DNA of 64,000 bases. It comes from Anaerolineae bacterium. GTDB taxonomy: Bacteria > Chloroflexota > Anaerolineae > Promineifilales > Promineifilaceae. How positions within the stretch are numbered: position 1 is the first letter of the stretch; each line of letters opens with the position of its first letter. The translations under genes were made by a program, and so were the position numbers. This document shows positions 6,906-14,741 of the stretch, piece after piece. The stretch is from the NCBI GenBank assembly GCA_019637635.1, contig JAHBVI010000001.1, positions 62,001-126,000 of the forward strand, given 5' to 3'. Under the pieces are notes generated by a model. That model worked only from the letters and a program-made list of their open reading frames with translations, searched no databases and was not told where the DNA came from.

Positions 6906-8178
6906 CTGAGTGAGTGAAGGTGGGAAACAAGCCCAGAAAGGCCAGGGTGATCACAAACCCCACGTAATTGTCCTGAAAATAGCGGGAGACAAAACCCAAC
7001 GTGAAAATGAACAGGCTGGCGGCCAGAAACATGGCGGCAGTGGTGCGCTGCCGCCATTGGTAATAGAGGCAGAGCGCCAGCATCGGCAGCCCAATCACCA
7101 CCTGCCACAGCCAGAAGGGGTAATAGTCCAGGTCAGACTGCACCTGCCCAAAAACAACCAGCAACCGGCCCACCGTGTAGCCGCGAATGGGATAGTTGAG
7201 CGTGACGGCCGTGCCGCTGGCATAAGCGAAGGTATCATCCATGAATGCAGGCAGGTTCCACAGGGCAAAGGGGCCAATGATGACGGCCATGATCAGGGCG
7301 ATGAGGGCTACGGCCGTCGCCACCTCCCGCCACCTCTTTTCCGGCCGTGCCGCCAGATAGACCGCCAGCAAAAAGAAGGGCACAAACAGCCAGGCACTCT
7401 GTTTCATGGTGCAGGCCAGCCCCAACACGGCTGCCGCCCACAGGGGATGCCGCTTCCACAACAACAACCCCATCACCAGCAAACAGAGGATCACCAGGAT
7501 GTCATTCATCCCCCACACCACCGGCTGCGCCAGCCAGGGATTCAGTGCCACCCCAATGATCAAGGCCAGTTTGTAGGTTGGCTGTTTCACCGTTGCCGGT
7601 AACAGCAGCACCACCAGGACAAAAGCCAGCAAATAGAGCAGCCGTTGGTCGTAGAAGCCGAGTACGGCCGTGCCCAACCGCTCAAACGGCAGCGATACCA
7701 GCAACAGCCCCGGCAGATAAATCAGATGTTCCGTCGCCGGGTTCACCCCAATGGCCGGGTCCCAAATACTCATCAAGGGGTGGTCATACGTCGCCACATA
7801 GGGATTGACACCCTGTGCCAGGTGTTCCACCGCCAGTTCCAACTGCAATGCCCCATCATGCAGCCGCAAATAGGTGTCCGTCACATCCGCCTGCCCGGCG
7901 TCGGCTTGCAACCGCAGTTGGATATTCCGCGACGAAACGGCAATGGGCGTCACCAGCAAAACAAGGAACAAGATGAGCAGCCGCAGCAAAAACACCAGCC
8001 GATCCACGCCAAACCGCTCCGGTAGCGCGTCCAGATCAGACAACGGCCGCCACGCCGTCAGCGCCAGATACAACAGCAGCAAAATGATCAGGAAATAATC
8101 ACCAAAAGAGAAAAGCGCGATTTGCGCCGGAATGAGGACAAGGAGGAGGAGTAAATCAATAGGAGGGGGTTGTTTCAT
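6862..8178 (-). CDS. GT87-like (DUF2029-type) multipass membrane glycosyltransferase
   Basis: A 438-residue protein with about twelve membrane helices. A large external loop after helix 3 contains VNPYVATYDHPLMSIWDP and later LIYLPGLLL and QPVVWGMNDILVIL. The NPY...YLPG pattern and the later ACTMKQSAWLFVPF are characteristic of the GT-C group that includes polyprenyl-phosphate-mannose-dependent mannosyltransferases. The last 12 residues come from the ATCCGT-word repeat, so the ancestral stop was probably earlier. It forms a same-strand pair with the GT-C gene downstream, suggesting joint action on a cell-surface glycan or lipid-linked sugar. Confidence 0.7.
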   Translation of the reverse strand: MKQPPPIDLLLLLVLIPAQIALFSFGDYFLIILLLLYLALTAWRPLSDLDALPERFGVDRLVFLLRLLILFLVLLVTPIAVSSRNIQLRLQADAGQADVTDTYLRLHDGALQLELAVEHLAQGVNPYVATYDHPLMSIWDPAIGVNPATEHLIYLPGLLLVSLPFERLGTAVLGFYDQRLLYLLAFVLVVLLLPATVKQPTYKLALIIGVALNPWLAQPVVWGMNDILVILCLLVMGLLLWKRHPLWAAAVLGLACTMKQSAWLFVPFFLLAVYLAARPEKRWREVATAVALIALIMAVIIGPFALWNLPAFMDDTFAYASGTAVTLNYPIRGYTVGRLLVVFGQVQSDLDYYPFWLWQVVIGLPMLALCLYYQWRQRTTAAMFLAASLFIFTLGFVSRYFQDNYVGFVITLAFLGLFPTFTHSEFTTDMTDGTDLNG

Positions 8179-8192
8179 TCAGCCTGGGAAAT

Positions 8193-8253
8193 AATCAAAG
8201 ATTACGCAGATTTCACCGATTAAAAAATCTGCGTAATCTGCGCAATCTTTGAT
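8193..8253. repeat. Inverted word hairpin, AATCTGCG family
   Basis: AATCAAAGATTACGCAGATT on the left faces AATCTGCGTAATCTGCGCAA and a reversed AATCAAAG on the right. It lies between the ATP-grasp gene end and the GT-C gene start. Confidence 0.75.
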
Positions 8254-8254
8254 T

Positions 8255-9604
8255 TTATCTCTTCTCCACCACAAACGTGGGCACGGTGGAGCCGCCGCCG
8301 GCCGAAACGTTCAGCAGCGGGTCGGTGGACAGGCGCGTCAGGCAGCCATCCACGTAGCTGCCGTGAAAAATAAAGGGGGCGGTGTCTAACATGCGGTCAT
8401 AAATGTGCAGCCCATCTTCCAACAGGCTGGGGTACGGTTCGGTGGGGATGGCTACCCGTTCCTGGACGATGTACGGCGATTTGAGGGCTTCTTCAACGGC
8501 CGTTTCCCACCCACTCGCATTTGTCTGCCAACCCAACACAATGCCATGCCCGCCATAATCATCATTTGGCTTCAGCACCAATTGGTCTTTGTATTTGTGA
8601 ATGAAGGGGATCAGGTCAACGGGTAGGCCACCGTAAGTGGTTTTGCGCTCCTCAACGGTGCGCGTCCAGGGGATGTGGGCGCGAATGGCCGCCGTTTCGG
8701 TTTCATCAAACAGGTGGGCGTTTTGCTCGTCGCTCAGCACCGCCAGGCTCATCTTTTTGTAGAGCAGTTTGCAGCGCCAGGGGTTGACCATGCACACCGC
8801 GCCATCGCGCACGGCGTTTACCACCGGCTGGTCCAGCCCGCCGCGCTCAATCAGTTCGGTGATGAGGACGCGCTTGTAAATCAGGTCAATGGGATAGTCG
8901 CCATGCACCAGACGGCCGTTCCGATACGCCACCTCCCGCGGGTCCACAATCTCGCAGGCCAGCCCTTGCGAGGCAAAGTATTGCATAAACAGTTCAAACT
9001 CGCTGTGTGTTGGCACCTCCGCCCAGTCCAAAATGGCGATGTTCGGTTTGCCTGTGCCCCCCCACTGCCGGTACGCCCGCATCAGCACATGGAGGACAGC
9101 ATGACGGGTGGGCAACGGCCGTACCACATACTCCCGCATAAACATGCCCATCACCGGCAGCCCATAAAATACCTCGGTCAGCACATCGCTGTACGCCGAG
9201 GCCGCCGGCACTTCGGCGTTATACTCGGTGAACTTCAGTTCGCCAGACTCCGTCACAAAAAAAGCGTCCAGCCTGGTAAGAGGCGTATGGCCCTGGTAGC
9301 CGGGATCATGCCGGATCAGTTCCTCCTCCCAATCCACCAGCCCAAACTGTTGGCGGAAATCGGCGTCCTGCACCGCCAGTTCGGAAATTTTGTCAAAGGC
9401 GCCTAGCAACGGCCGTATCGCCTTGCGCAAAAAAGCATACTGGTCCGGCAGCAAAAAACGGGGCCGCAGCACCGTACACAACGGCCGGTTACCAAAAAAC
9501 AGCCCGCGCATCTGCATCTGCTCCGTCAACTGTCCCTGCGACTCCGCCGCCAACTCCTCCGTCAACAAATCATGGTACGCGCGAATTGCCTCTCTCAGCG
9601 CCAT
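8255..9604 (-). CDS. Circularly permuted ATP-grasp (type 2) ligase
   Basis: A 449-residue protein of the circularly permuted ATP-grasp group, related in layout to glutathionylspermidine-synthetase-like ligases. Visible motifs are FTEYNAEVPAASAYSD (acidic substrate/metal region) and VNPWRCKLLYKKM, with the permuted nucleotide-binding lysine and glycine loop in LVLKPNDDYGGHGIVLGW. They continue with YIVQERV and a C-terminal NVSAGGGSTVPTFVV. Such enzymes join a carboxylate to an amine through an acyl phosphate. It is downstream of a second ATP-grasp gene and an esterase-like gene on the same strand, with about 90-bp gaps filled by inverted-word hairpins. The substrate is unknown; a small peptide or amide metabolite is the reasonable guess. 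Confidence 0.8.
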   Translation of the reverse strand: MALREAIRAYHDLLTEELAAESQGQLTEQMQMRGLFFGNRPLCTVLRPRFLLPDQYAFLRKAIRPLLGAFDKISELAVQDADFRQQFGLVDWEEELIRHDPGYQGHTPLTRLDAFFVTESGELKFTEYNAEVPAASAYSDVLTEVFYGLPVMGMFMREYVVRPLPTRHAVLHVLMRAYRQWGGTGKPNIAILDWAEVPTHSEFELFMQYFASQGLACEIVDPREVAYRNGRLVHGDYPIDLIYKRVLITELIERGGLDQPVVNAVRDGAVCMVNPWRCKLLYKKMSLAVLSDEQNAHLFDETETAAIRAHIPWTRTVEERKTTYGGLPVDLIPFIHKYKDQLVLKPNDDYGGHGIVLGWQTNASGWETAVEEALKSPYIVQERVAIPTEPYPSLLEDGLHIYDRMLDTAPFIFHGSYVDGCLTRLSTDPLLNVSAGGGSTVPTFVVEKR

Positions 9605-9623
9605 CTTTCCCTCCGTGTGGAGG

Positions 9624-9688
9624 GGTGTCGGGTGTCAGGTGTCAGGTGTCATGAAACTTGACACCTGACACCTGATACTTGACACCCT
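9624..9688. repeat. Inverted word hairpin, TGTCAGG family
   Basis: GGTGTCAGGTGTCAGGTGTC on the left faces GACACCTGACACCTGATAC on the right. It fills the whole gap between the two ATP-grasp genes. Related arrays are at 12845-12932, 14534-14668, 18962-19004 and 19441-19505. Confidence 0.85.
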
Positions 9689-9689
9689 G

Positions 9690-10607
9690 TTAAAACAAGC
9701 TGCTCCACCGCAACTCTGCCACCTGCGGCCGTGGCTCTTTCGCCAGCCGGATGCACAGGTCGGCCATGTGTGTCACACACCAGCGGTGGAACTCGTAACC
9801 CAACGAATTCACGTCCATATCCGGCGCCGGGTTCATAAAATCAATGGCATAGGGAATGCCGTCGCGCACCGCCCATTCGGCCGTGTTCATGTCATACCCA
9901 AACGCCTGCACCAGCTTCAAACAATCCGAATGAATCCGTTCATACAGTTCCGGCGACAGGTCATGGTGCATATAGCGGCGGCTGTTGGGGTCATACTTCA
10001 TCACCAGCACCTCCTCCTGCCCCAGGCACATACAGCGGATGTAATTGTCCCACTTAATAAACTCTTGTAGCACCATCGTCAGCAGCCCAGACTGGTTATA
10101 ACTGTGCCACAAGTCCTGATAGTTGTGGCAAATGTACACCTCTTTCCAGCCACCGCCGTGCGCGTCTTTCAGCACACACGGGAAACCGCCCACATATTCC
10201 ACTAACTCCTCCCAGGGAATGGGAAACAACAGATTGCGCAGGCTCTTCTGGTGGTCAATGCCGGGGATGTAATCCTTATTGGGCAGCACCACCGTCTTCG
10301 GGCTGGCAATGCCCAATTTCGTCACCAGCGAAGCGCCAAAAAATTTATCATCGGCCGTCCACATAAAGGGATTATTGATGACGTGTGTGCCCTGCAACAG
10401 GGCGTTTTTCAGGAACGAGCGGTAATAGGGCACCTCATGGGAAATGCGGTCAATGATCACCGCATACTCACCCGGCTCATTCATGCGCGTGCCACCGATT
10501 TTCATGTATTCGGCCGTTACCCCCGCCTCTCGTTTATTCACCTCATCCATAAACGCCGGCGGCCACGACCATTCCATACCCACCAAAAGACCAATTTTCA
10601 ACGTCAT
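9690..10607 (-). CDS. ATP-grasp (RimK/carboxylate-amine ligase-like) protein
   Basis: A 305-residue ATP-grasp enzyme in normal order: an N-terminal Rossmann-like lobe (KIGLLVGMEWSWPPAF) and the central hinge INNPFMWTADDKFFGASLVT. These are followed by the ATP-binding strand FPCVLKDAHGGGWKEVYICH with a glycine-rich loop, LQEFIKWDNYIRCMCLG, and a C-terminal metal-binding AIDFMNPAPDMD in which the Asp and Asn are the expected ligands. The family couples carboxylates to amines. It lies between the esterase-like gene and the permuted ATP-grasp gene, all on the same strand, and the three probably act on one product. No substrate-specific residue is recognisable. Confidence 0.8.
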   Translation of the reverse strand: MTLKIGLLVGMEWSWPPAFMDEVNKREAGVTAEYMKIGGTRMNEPGEYAVIIDRISHEVPYYRSFLKNALLQGTHVINNPFMWTADDKFFGASLVTKLGIASPKTVVLPNKDYIPGIDHQKSLRNLLFPIPWEELVEYVGGFPCVLKDAHGGGWKEVYICHNYQDLWHSYNQSGLLTMVLQEFIKWDNYIRCMCLGQEEVLVMKYDPNSRRYMHHDLSPELYERIHSDCLKLVQAFGYDMNTAEWAVRDGIPYAIDFMNPAPDMDVNSLGYEFHRWCVTHMADLCIRLAKEPRPQVAELRWSSLF

Positions 10608-10623
10608 TCCAACCTCCGTATGG

Positions 10624-10699
10624 GGAATTAGGAATTATGAATTATGAATTATGAAAAAGAGGTACTCCTTCATAATTCATAATTCCTAATTCATAATTC
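10624..10699. repeat. Inverted word hairpin, AATTAGGAATTATG family
   Basis: AATTAGGAATTATGAATTAT is followed by a spacer and by CATAATTCATAATTCC and its repeats. It occupies the gap between the esterase and ATP-grasp genes. A second member is at 62708-62779. Confidence 0.85.
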
Positions 10700-11419
10700 T
10701 CAATCATGCCCCCCAATATACAACCGGATCATATTCATCCAATAGGGCCAATCGTGTGACCAGCCGTCCCAGATGCGCAGGGCGTTGCCGATGCCTTTGC
10801 CCCACAGCAGCCCGGACAGATACTCGTTATTACCGCGTAAGCTGTCATCCCGCCCCACCGCCAGGATGATGTCTTGCCGTCGCAGCGCGTCCAGCCGCCC
10901 CCCATCATGCTCATGGGGGATGTACCAGACCGGGTTGTGTTTATAGACGTGTTCGCTGCTGTCGCCGTCCGCCCAGCGCGAAATATCGTAGATGCCGCTC
11001 ATGCCAATGGTGCGCCCCACCAGGTGTGGATGGCGCAGGGCAAAATTGACGGCATGGTACGCGCCAAAACTGGCGCCAACGGTGATCAGAAAAGGGTTGC
11101 GGTTCTTCTGCCAGGAGAGGGGCAGCACTTCGTGGAGCAGGTAATTTTCATACTGCTGCTGCCGCCAGGCGCGGTCGCCGGGCCATTTCCACCAGGCGTA
11201 CCAGCTTTCCGCGTCCACACTGTCCACGCAATACATCTGTATCCAGCCCCGCGCCAGATGTTCCCCCAGCGCGCCCATCATGCCCCGGTCTTCCCATTCG
11301 TAATACTTACCTTTGGAGGTGGGGAAAACCAAGACGCGCGCCCCGGCGTGGCCGAAGATGAGTAGCTCCATATCCCGCCCCAGTGAGGGGCTGTACCAGC
11401 GATGATATTCTCGATTCAT
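10700..11419 (-). CDS. Putative esterase (esterase D/alpha-beta hydrolase family)
   Basis: A 239-residue alpha/beta hydrolase. The nucleophile elbow is V-G-A-S117-F-G in LITVGASFGAYHA, the acid is D191 or D192 in LAVGRDDSL, and the His is H222 in DGWSHDWPYW. The N-terminal MNREYHRWYSPSLGRDMELL and VLVFPTSKGKYYEW match the PF00756-like putative esterases found beside ATP-grasp ligases. The start at 11419 has GGAAGG six bases upstream. It is the first gene of the three-gene same-strand set with two ATP-grasp ligases. A hydrolase and two ligases would allow activation, joining and release of an amide- or ester-linked product; this is inference. Confidence 0.8.
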   Translation of the reverse strand: MNREYHRWYSPSLGRDMELLIFGHAGARVLVFPTSKGKYYEWEDRGMMGALGEHLARGWIQMYCVDSVDAESWYAWWKWPGDRAWRQQQYENYLLHEVLPLSWQKNRNPFLITVGASFGAYHAVNFALRHPHLVGRTIGMSGIYDISRWADGDSSEHVYKHNPVWYIPHEHDGGRLDALRRQDIILAVGRDDSLRGNNEYLSGLLWGKGIGNALRIWDGWSHDWPYWMNMIRLYIGGHD

Positions 11420-11506
11420 GTCCTTCCCGTTTTTTGGGGTAAATTTATGAGGTAATTGTATCAGAAACCGGATTTCGCCAAACCTCACCTCTCTCTCCCT
11501 CTCATA

Positions 11507-11613
11507 CCTCTCGTTCCACGCTCCGCGTGGAATAAAACCCCCAACGCTCCGCGTCCGGGGACGCCACGCAGAGCGTGGCCGACGGCCGTTCCACGCAAAG
11601 CGTGGGAACGAGT
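11507..11613. repeat. Inverted word hairpin, CACGCTCCGCGTGG family
   Basis: CTCGTTCCACGCTCCGCGTG on the left faces CACGCAAAGCGTGGGAACGA on the right, with two more ACGCTCCGCGT words between. It lies between the divergent esterase gene and the HerA-like remnant. Confidence 0.8.
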
Positions 11614-12043
11614 TTACATCCGTTCACCGATTACCGGCGCCCAGGCCACACCAAAGTGGGTGACGGCAATATCTTTTTTGAAGGGGGTGATGGGCACGGC
11701 CGTAACCCGTTCCGCCACCTCGATCCATCAACTCCTCAACCGTCCGCCCTTGCCGCCGCACCTCCACTGGATTCACCCAGGGCTGAAAATCCTCTCCTGC
11801 CAGGTTGGGGAAATGCAGCAGCGCATTGGTAATATCCCCCTTTGGGTCAATCATCAACGCCGGAATACGCTGCAAGGCAGCCTCTTCCAGCAGATTCAGG
11901 CAGAGGCCGGTCTTGACAGAGCCGGTCATGCCCACCACCAGCGCGTGGGTGGTCAGGTCATCGGGCGGGTAGAGGTAGGGCGCGCCAGCCTCTTTGTCTA
12001 CCAATCTTCCCAGATAAAAACGCCCATCCGTTTCCATCACCAT
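11614..12043 (-). pseudogene. HerA/VirB4-like ATPase remnant with internal deletion
   Basis: The start at 12043 follows a GGAGG site. The first 125 codons match the N-terminus of HerA-like ATP-binding proteins: RFYLGRLVDKE, YPPDDLTTHALVVGMTGS, the P-loop and ALMIDPKGDITNALLHFP. The P-loop reads GSVKTG where GSGKTG is expected, a single GGC-to-GTC change. After EVRRQGRTVEEL the frame loses sense. The plus-one frame instead gives ERVTAVPITPFKKDIAVTHF and VAWAPV to a stop at 11614, resembling the C-terminal end of the same family. About 600 codons including Walker B are therefore missing. Both the P-loop change and the deletion indicate a dead gene. Confidence 0.75.
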
Positions 12044-12212
12044 TCCTCCGGGGCACAGTCTACCCAAATGGGCAAGAGCGAACAAGAAGTCAGGTCAGAC
12101 GCAAAACATAACCGGAACCGTAACCAAAGTTAGAGGACGGCCGTACCCTTTTTGGCTTATGCTACCCCTATAACAAGCAGTGTGTCTTGTGCGTATAAAT
12201 GAAAAGTTGGGG

Positions 12213-12279
12213 TGGAGATTGGAGATTAGAGATTGGAGATTGGCTCTGATAATCTCCAGTCTCCAATCTCTAATCTCCC
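12213..12279. repeat. Inverted word hairpin, GATTGGAGATTAGA family
   Basis: GGAGATTGGAGATTAGAGAT on the left faces AATCTCCAGTCTCCAATCTC on the right. It ends two bases before the Shine-Dalgarno sequence of the gene at 12292. Other members are at 21642-21703 and 51240-51302. Confidence 0.85.
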
Positions 12280-12291
12280 GGAGGTTTACAA

Positions 12292-12846
12292 ATGGACAAA
12301 AAAAGTGAAAAAACAGGGTTGACCCGCGCCAACGCCGTCTTTGGGGCGGCGTTGATTGTGTTGGGGATTGCATTTCTCATTGGCGAACTGCTGGACATCA
12401 CCATCGGGCAGTACATCTGGCCCTTTTTTGTGATTGTGCCCGGCATTATGTTATTCCTGGGGGCGCTGATGTTGGATGAGGAAGTGGGGCAGGCGGTGGC
12501 TATGGTCAGCGGCATTGTGACCATGGTGGGGCTGATTTTGCTGACGCAAAACATCACCGATGCCTGGGCCAGTTGGGCTTACGCCTGGGCGCTGGTCGCC
12601 CCCACCGGCGTAGGCGTCGGGCTGTGGCTCTTTGGCGCGGTCAAAGAACGCGCCGACATGGTGAAATCTGGCAAAGACCTGGTCAAAGTTGGGCTAACTA
12701 TTTTTGTGGTAGCCGCCATTTTCTTTGAACTGGTCATCGGCATCAATGGGTTTGGCCTGGGCACCTATGCCCTGCCGCTGCTGCTCATCGGCCTGGGTTT
12801 TGTGCTGCTGCTGCGCAATTTCCGCGCCAATTGGCACAAGGTGTAA
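12292..12846 (+). CDS. Multipass membrane protein, LiaI/LiaF-TM-like
   Basis: A 184-residue protein with five to six hydrophobic helices (VFGAALIVLGIAFLIGELL, YIWPFFVIVPGIMLFLGALM and further segments up to LPLLLIGLGFVLLLRNF). The repeated pattern of helix pairs, with the second ending in a short basic tail, resembles the membrane domain of LiaI/LiaF-like envelope-stress proteins. GGAGG lies 8 bases before the ATG. The next gene downstream has the same kind of N-terminal helices fused to an extracytoplasmic domain, and the pair is probably co-expressed although an inverted-word hairpin separates them. No enzymatic motif is present. Confidence 0.6.
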   Translation: MDKKSEKTGLTRANAVFGAALIVLGIAFLIGELLDITIGQYIWPFFVIVPGIMLFLGALMLDEEVGQAVAMVSGIVTMVGLILLTQNITDAWASWAYAWALVAPTGVGVGLWLFGAVKERADMVKSGKDLVKVGLTIFVVAAIFFELVIGINGFGLGTYALPLLLIGLGFVLLLRNFRANWHKV

Positions 12847-12932
12847 AGGTGTCAGGTGTTCAGGTGTCAGGTGTCAAGTAACTGGCGCCTGACACCTGAG
12901 TACCTGAGTACCTGACACTTATACCTGACATC
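12845..12932. repeat. Inverted word hairpin, TGTCAGG family
   Basis: GGTGTCAGGTGTTCAGGTGT on the left is answered by GACACCTGAGTACCTGAGTA and further words on the right. It lies between the two co-oriented membrane-protein genes. Confidence 0.8.
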
Positions 12933-12948
12933 CTTTTTGGAGGTTGGA

Positions 12949-13977
12949 ATGTCTGAGTTAACACATAAGGAACGTCATCACCGGTCGTTGTTTGGGCCGA
13001 TTGTGTTGATTGCTATTGGGCTGTTTCTCTTGTTCAACCAGGTGAACCCGGTGACGGATTTGCACTGGCTGGATGTGCTGCGCTTGTGGCCGCTGATGCT
13101 GGTGTTTTTGGGGCTGAACATTTTGGTGCTGCAAGCGCCACGGCCGTACAGCGCTTTTCTGAGCGGGTTAATTGCCCTTATCGCCGTGCTGGTCTTTGGT
13201 TACGTGCTGCTGAATGGACTGGGCGGCTCGTGGTGGGGCAACCGGAGCAGTGCCGCTATTGGCGACTGGCAGACCGACACGATTCAATATGCTGCGCCAG
13301 GGGTGGAAACGGCCGTGTACAACATCACCATCGGCCCACCTGGCGCCGACCTGTACGCCCTGGAAGACAGCCGCAAGTTGATCGAAGGCACGGTCTATTA
13401 CCAGGATGATTACCTGTTTGAAACCAGCGCCAGCGGCAGCAAAGCCACGATACGCCTGGCCCCACAAGAAGATGCCGAGACCTGGGTGTTCTGGCCCAAT
13501 TACTGGCGCGACTATGGCGAAGCCAATCGCTGGCAGGTGGGCATCAGTCCCCATGTGCTGGCGGCATTGACTGTGGAAACGGTCGCCGGGGTGGCTCACC
13601 TGGATTTGCAGGATTTACAGTTGAGCCGTTTAACTGCCACTACCAACGCGGCCGAGTCGGAACTGCTGCTGCCGGGTGGGGATTACGACGCCACCCTGGT
13701 GAACAATGCCACCAGTACGGCGATTACGCTGCCGGCGGACGGCCGTCATGCCATTGATCTGCAAGTGAACGCCGGCGCCGTCACCCTGCACCTGCCGCCG
13801 GGCATGGCCGCGCGGGTGCAGGTAGACCAATCTCTAGGCAGCTTTTCGGCCAACAATCCCGCCTTGCAGCCGGCGCCTGGTAAAGAGAATGTGTGGCAGA
13901 CGGTGGGTTATGCCGCTGCCGATGACCGTGTTGACCTCACCATTCACATCAACGTCGGTTCGGTAACAATGGACTAA
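12949..13977 (+). CDS. LiaF-like membrane protein with extracytoplasmic beta domain
   Basis: A 342-residue protein. Four hydrophobic segments occupy residues 14-92 (LFGPIVLIAIGLFLLFNQVN, LWPLMLVFLGLNILVL, FLSGLIALIAVLVFGYVLL). The remainder is a repetitive beta-rich domain (ALTVETVAGVAHLDLQDLQL, then VNAGAVTLHLPPGM and DLTIHINVGSVTMD) like the toast-rack/LiaF C-terminal domain. The ATG at 12949 has TTTGGAGG upstream. It follows the related membrane gene at 12292. LiaF-like proteins sense envelope damage for two-component systems. The kinase/receiver gene at 14742 is downstream on the same strand but not clearly in the same operon. Confidence 0.65.
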   Translation: MSELTHKERHHRSLFGPIVLIAIGLFLLFNQVNPVTDLHWLDVLRLWPLMLVFLGLNILVLQAPRPYSAFLSGLIALIAVLVFGYVLLNGLGGSWWGNRSSAAIGDWQTDTIQYAAPGVETAVYNITIGPPGADLYALEDSRKLIEGTVYYQDDYLFETSASGSKATIRLAPQEDAETWVFWPNYWRDYGEANRWQVGISPHVLAALTVETVAGVAHLDLQDLQLSRLTATTNAAESELLLPGGDYDATLVNNATSTAITLPADGRHAIDLQVNAGAVTLHLPPGMAARVQVDQSLGSFSANNPALQPAPGKENVWQTVGYAAADDRVDLTIHINVGSVTMD

Positions 13978-13999
13978 ACCCTTACCGTCCTCTTACACA

Positions 14000-14015
14000 C
14001 GAAACGGCCGTTTCG
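14000..14015. repeat. 16-bp perfect palindrome centred on ACGGCCGT
   Basis: CGAAACGGCCGTTTCG between the LiaF-like and rhodanese genes. A looser inverted repeat built on AGACCTG words follows at about 14048-14088. Confidence 0.8.
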
Positions 14016-14103
14016 ACTACAATTTCACCAGTTTTATTTCAACGTGCATAAGACCTGACCGGTCTTCAGAGACCTGTCAGGTCTGAGTATACGGAGTGTA
14101 GTT

Positions 14104-14526
14104 ATGATGAAGAAATTGGTGTTGTTGATGGTGTTGTTAACGGCCGTGCTGCTGACGGCATGTGGTGGGACAACGACGACATCGGTGGTCAGTGCCGATG
14201 TGAACCCTGCCACCCTGCCCGCCACCGTAGACGTAAAAACCGTCGCCGCTGTCAAAGAGCGGGATGATGTGGTGCTGATTGATGTGCGCGAACAGTGGGA
14301 ATATGACGAAGGACACATCCCTGGCGTGACCCTCATCCCCATGAACGAAGTGGCATCGCGCCTGAGCGAAATTCCCACCGACAAAGAGGTGATCGTCACC
14401 TGCCGCAGTGGCAACCGCAGCGGGCAGGTCGCCGACTTTTTGCGGGCGCAGGGCTATGCCAACGTTCACAATATGCAGGGCGGTATTATCGCCTGGGAAG
14501 CCGCCGGCCTGCCGGTGGATCGATGA
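14104..14526 (+). CDS. Rhodanese-domain lipoprotein
   Basis: A 140-residue secreted lipoprotein. The signal peptide MMKKLVLLMVLLTAVLLTAC ends in the lipobox LTAC with lipidated C20. The rhodanese domain spans about 42-138 with VLIDVREQWEYDEGHIPG and the active loop VTC100RSGNRSGQVAD, then GGIIAWEAAGLPV. The six-residue active loop fits sulfurtransferases and not phosphatases. It probably handles sulfane sulfur or acts in thiol chemistry outside the membrane. It stands alone between two repeat-filled gaps, so operon context adds nothing. Confidence 0.9.
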   Translation: MMKKLVLLMVLLTAVLLTACGGTTTTSVVSADVNPATLPATVDVKTVAAVKERDDVVLIDVREQWEYDEGHIPGVTLIPMNEVASRLSEIPTDKEVIVTCRSGNRSGQVADFLRAQGYANVHNMQGGIIAWEAAGLPVDR

Positions 14527-14533
14527 TTGTGCG

Positions 14534-14668
14534 TCAGGTGTCAGGTGTCAAGAATTCACCTGACACCTGACACCCGATCACCTGACACCTGACACCCGAT
14601 CACCTGACACCTGACACCTGACACCCGATCACCTGACACCTGACACCCGATCACCTGACACCCGATCA
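14534..14668. repeat. Degenerate tandem array of CACCTGACACCCGAT words
   Basis: One forward TGTCAGG arm (14534-14554) is followed by at least ten CACCTGACAC or CACCCGATCAC words. It is the most expanded member of the TGTCAGG family and the only one in which one arm has been amplified into an array. It lies between the rhodanese gene and the REC-kinase gene. Confidence 0.85.
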
Positions 14669-14741
14669 CCTACCTGCCCCCAATCACCTGCTACCTCTCA
14701 CCCATTGGCAATAGTCACCTGATCGTTTTATCATATACGGC

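Noticed and set aside
6803..7108. Long N-terminal extension of the GT-C protein up to 7108
   Set aside because: It runs antisense-like through a repeat and overlaps the coding end of the upstream membrane gene; the composition is unlike protein.
8675..9406. Long plus-strand reading frames antisense to the ATP-grasp and other minus-strand genes
   Set aside because: Shadows of high-GC codon bias with no recognisable domains or start signals.
14534..14668. Regularly repeated words resembling a CRISPR array
   Set aside because: Units are 10-16 bp, directly adjacent and degenerate, with no unique spacers and no cas genes.
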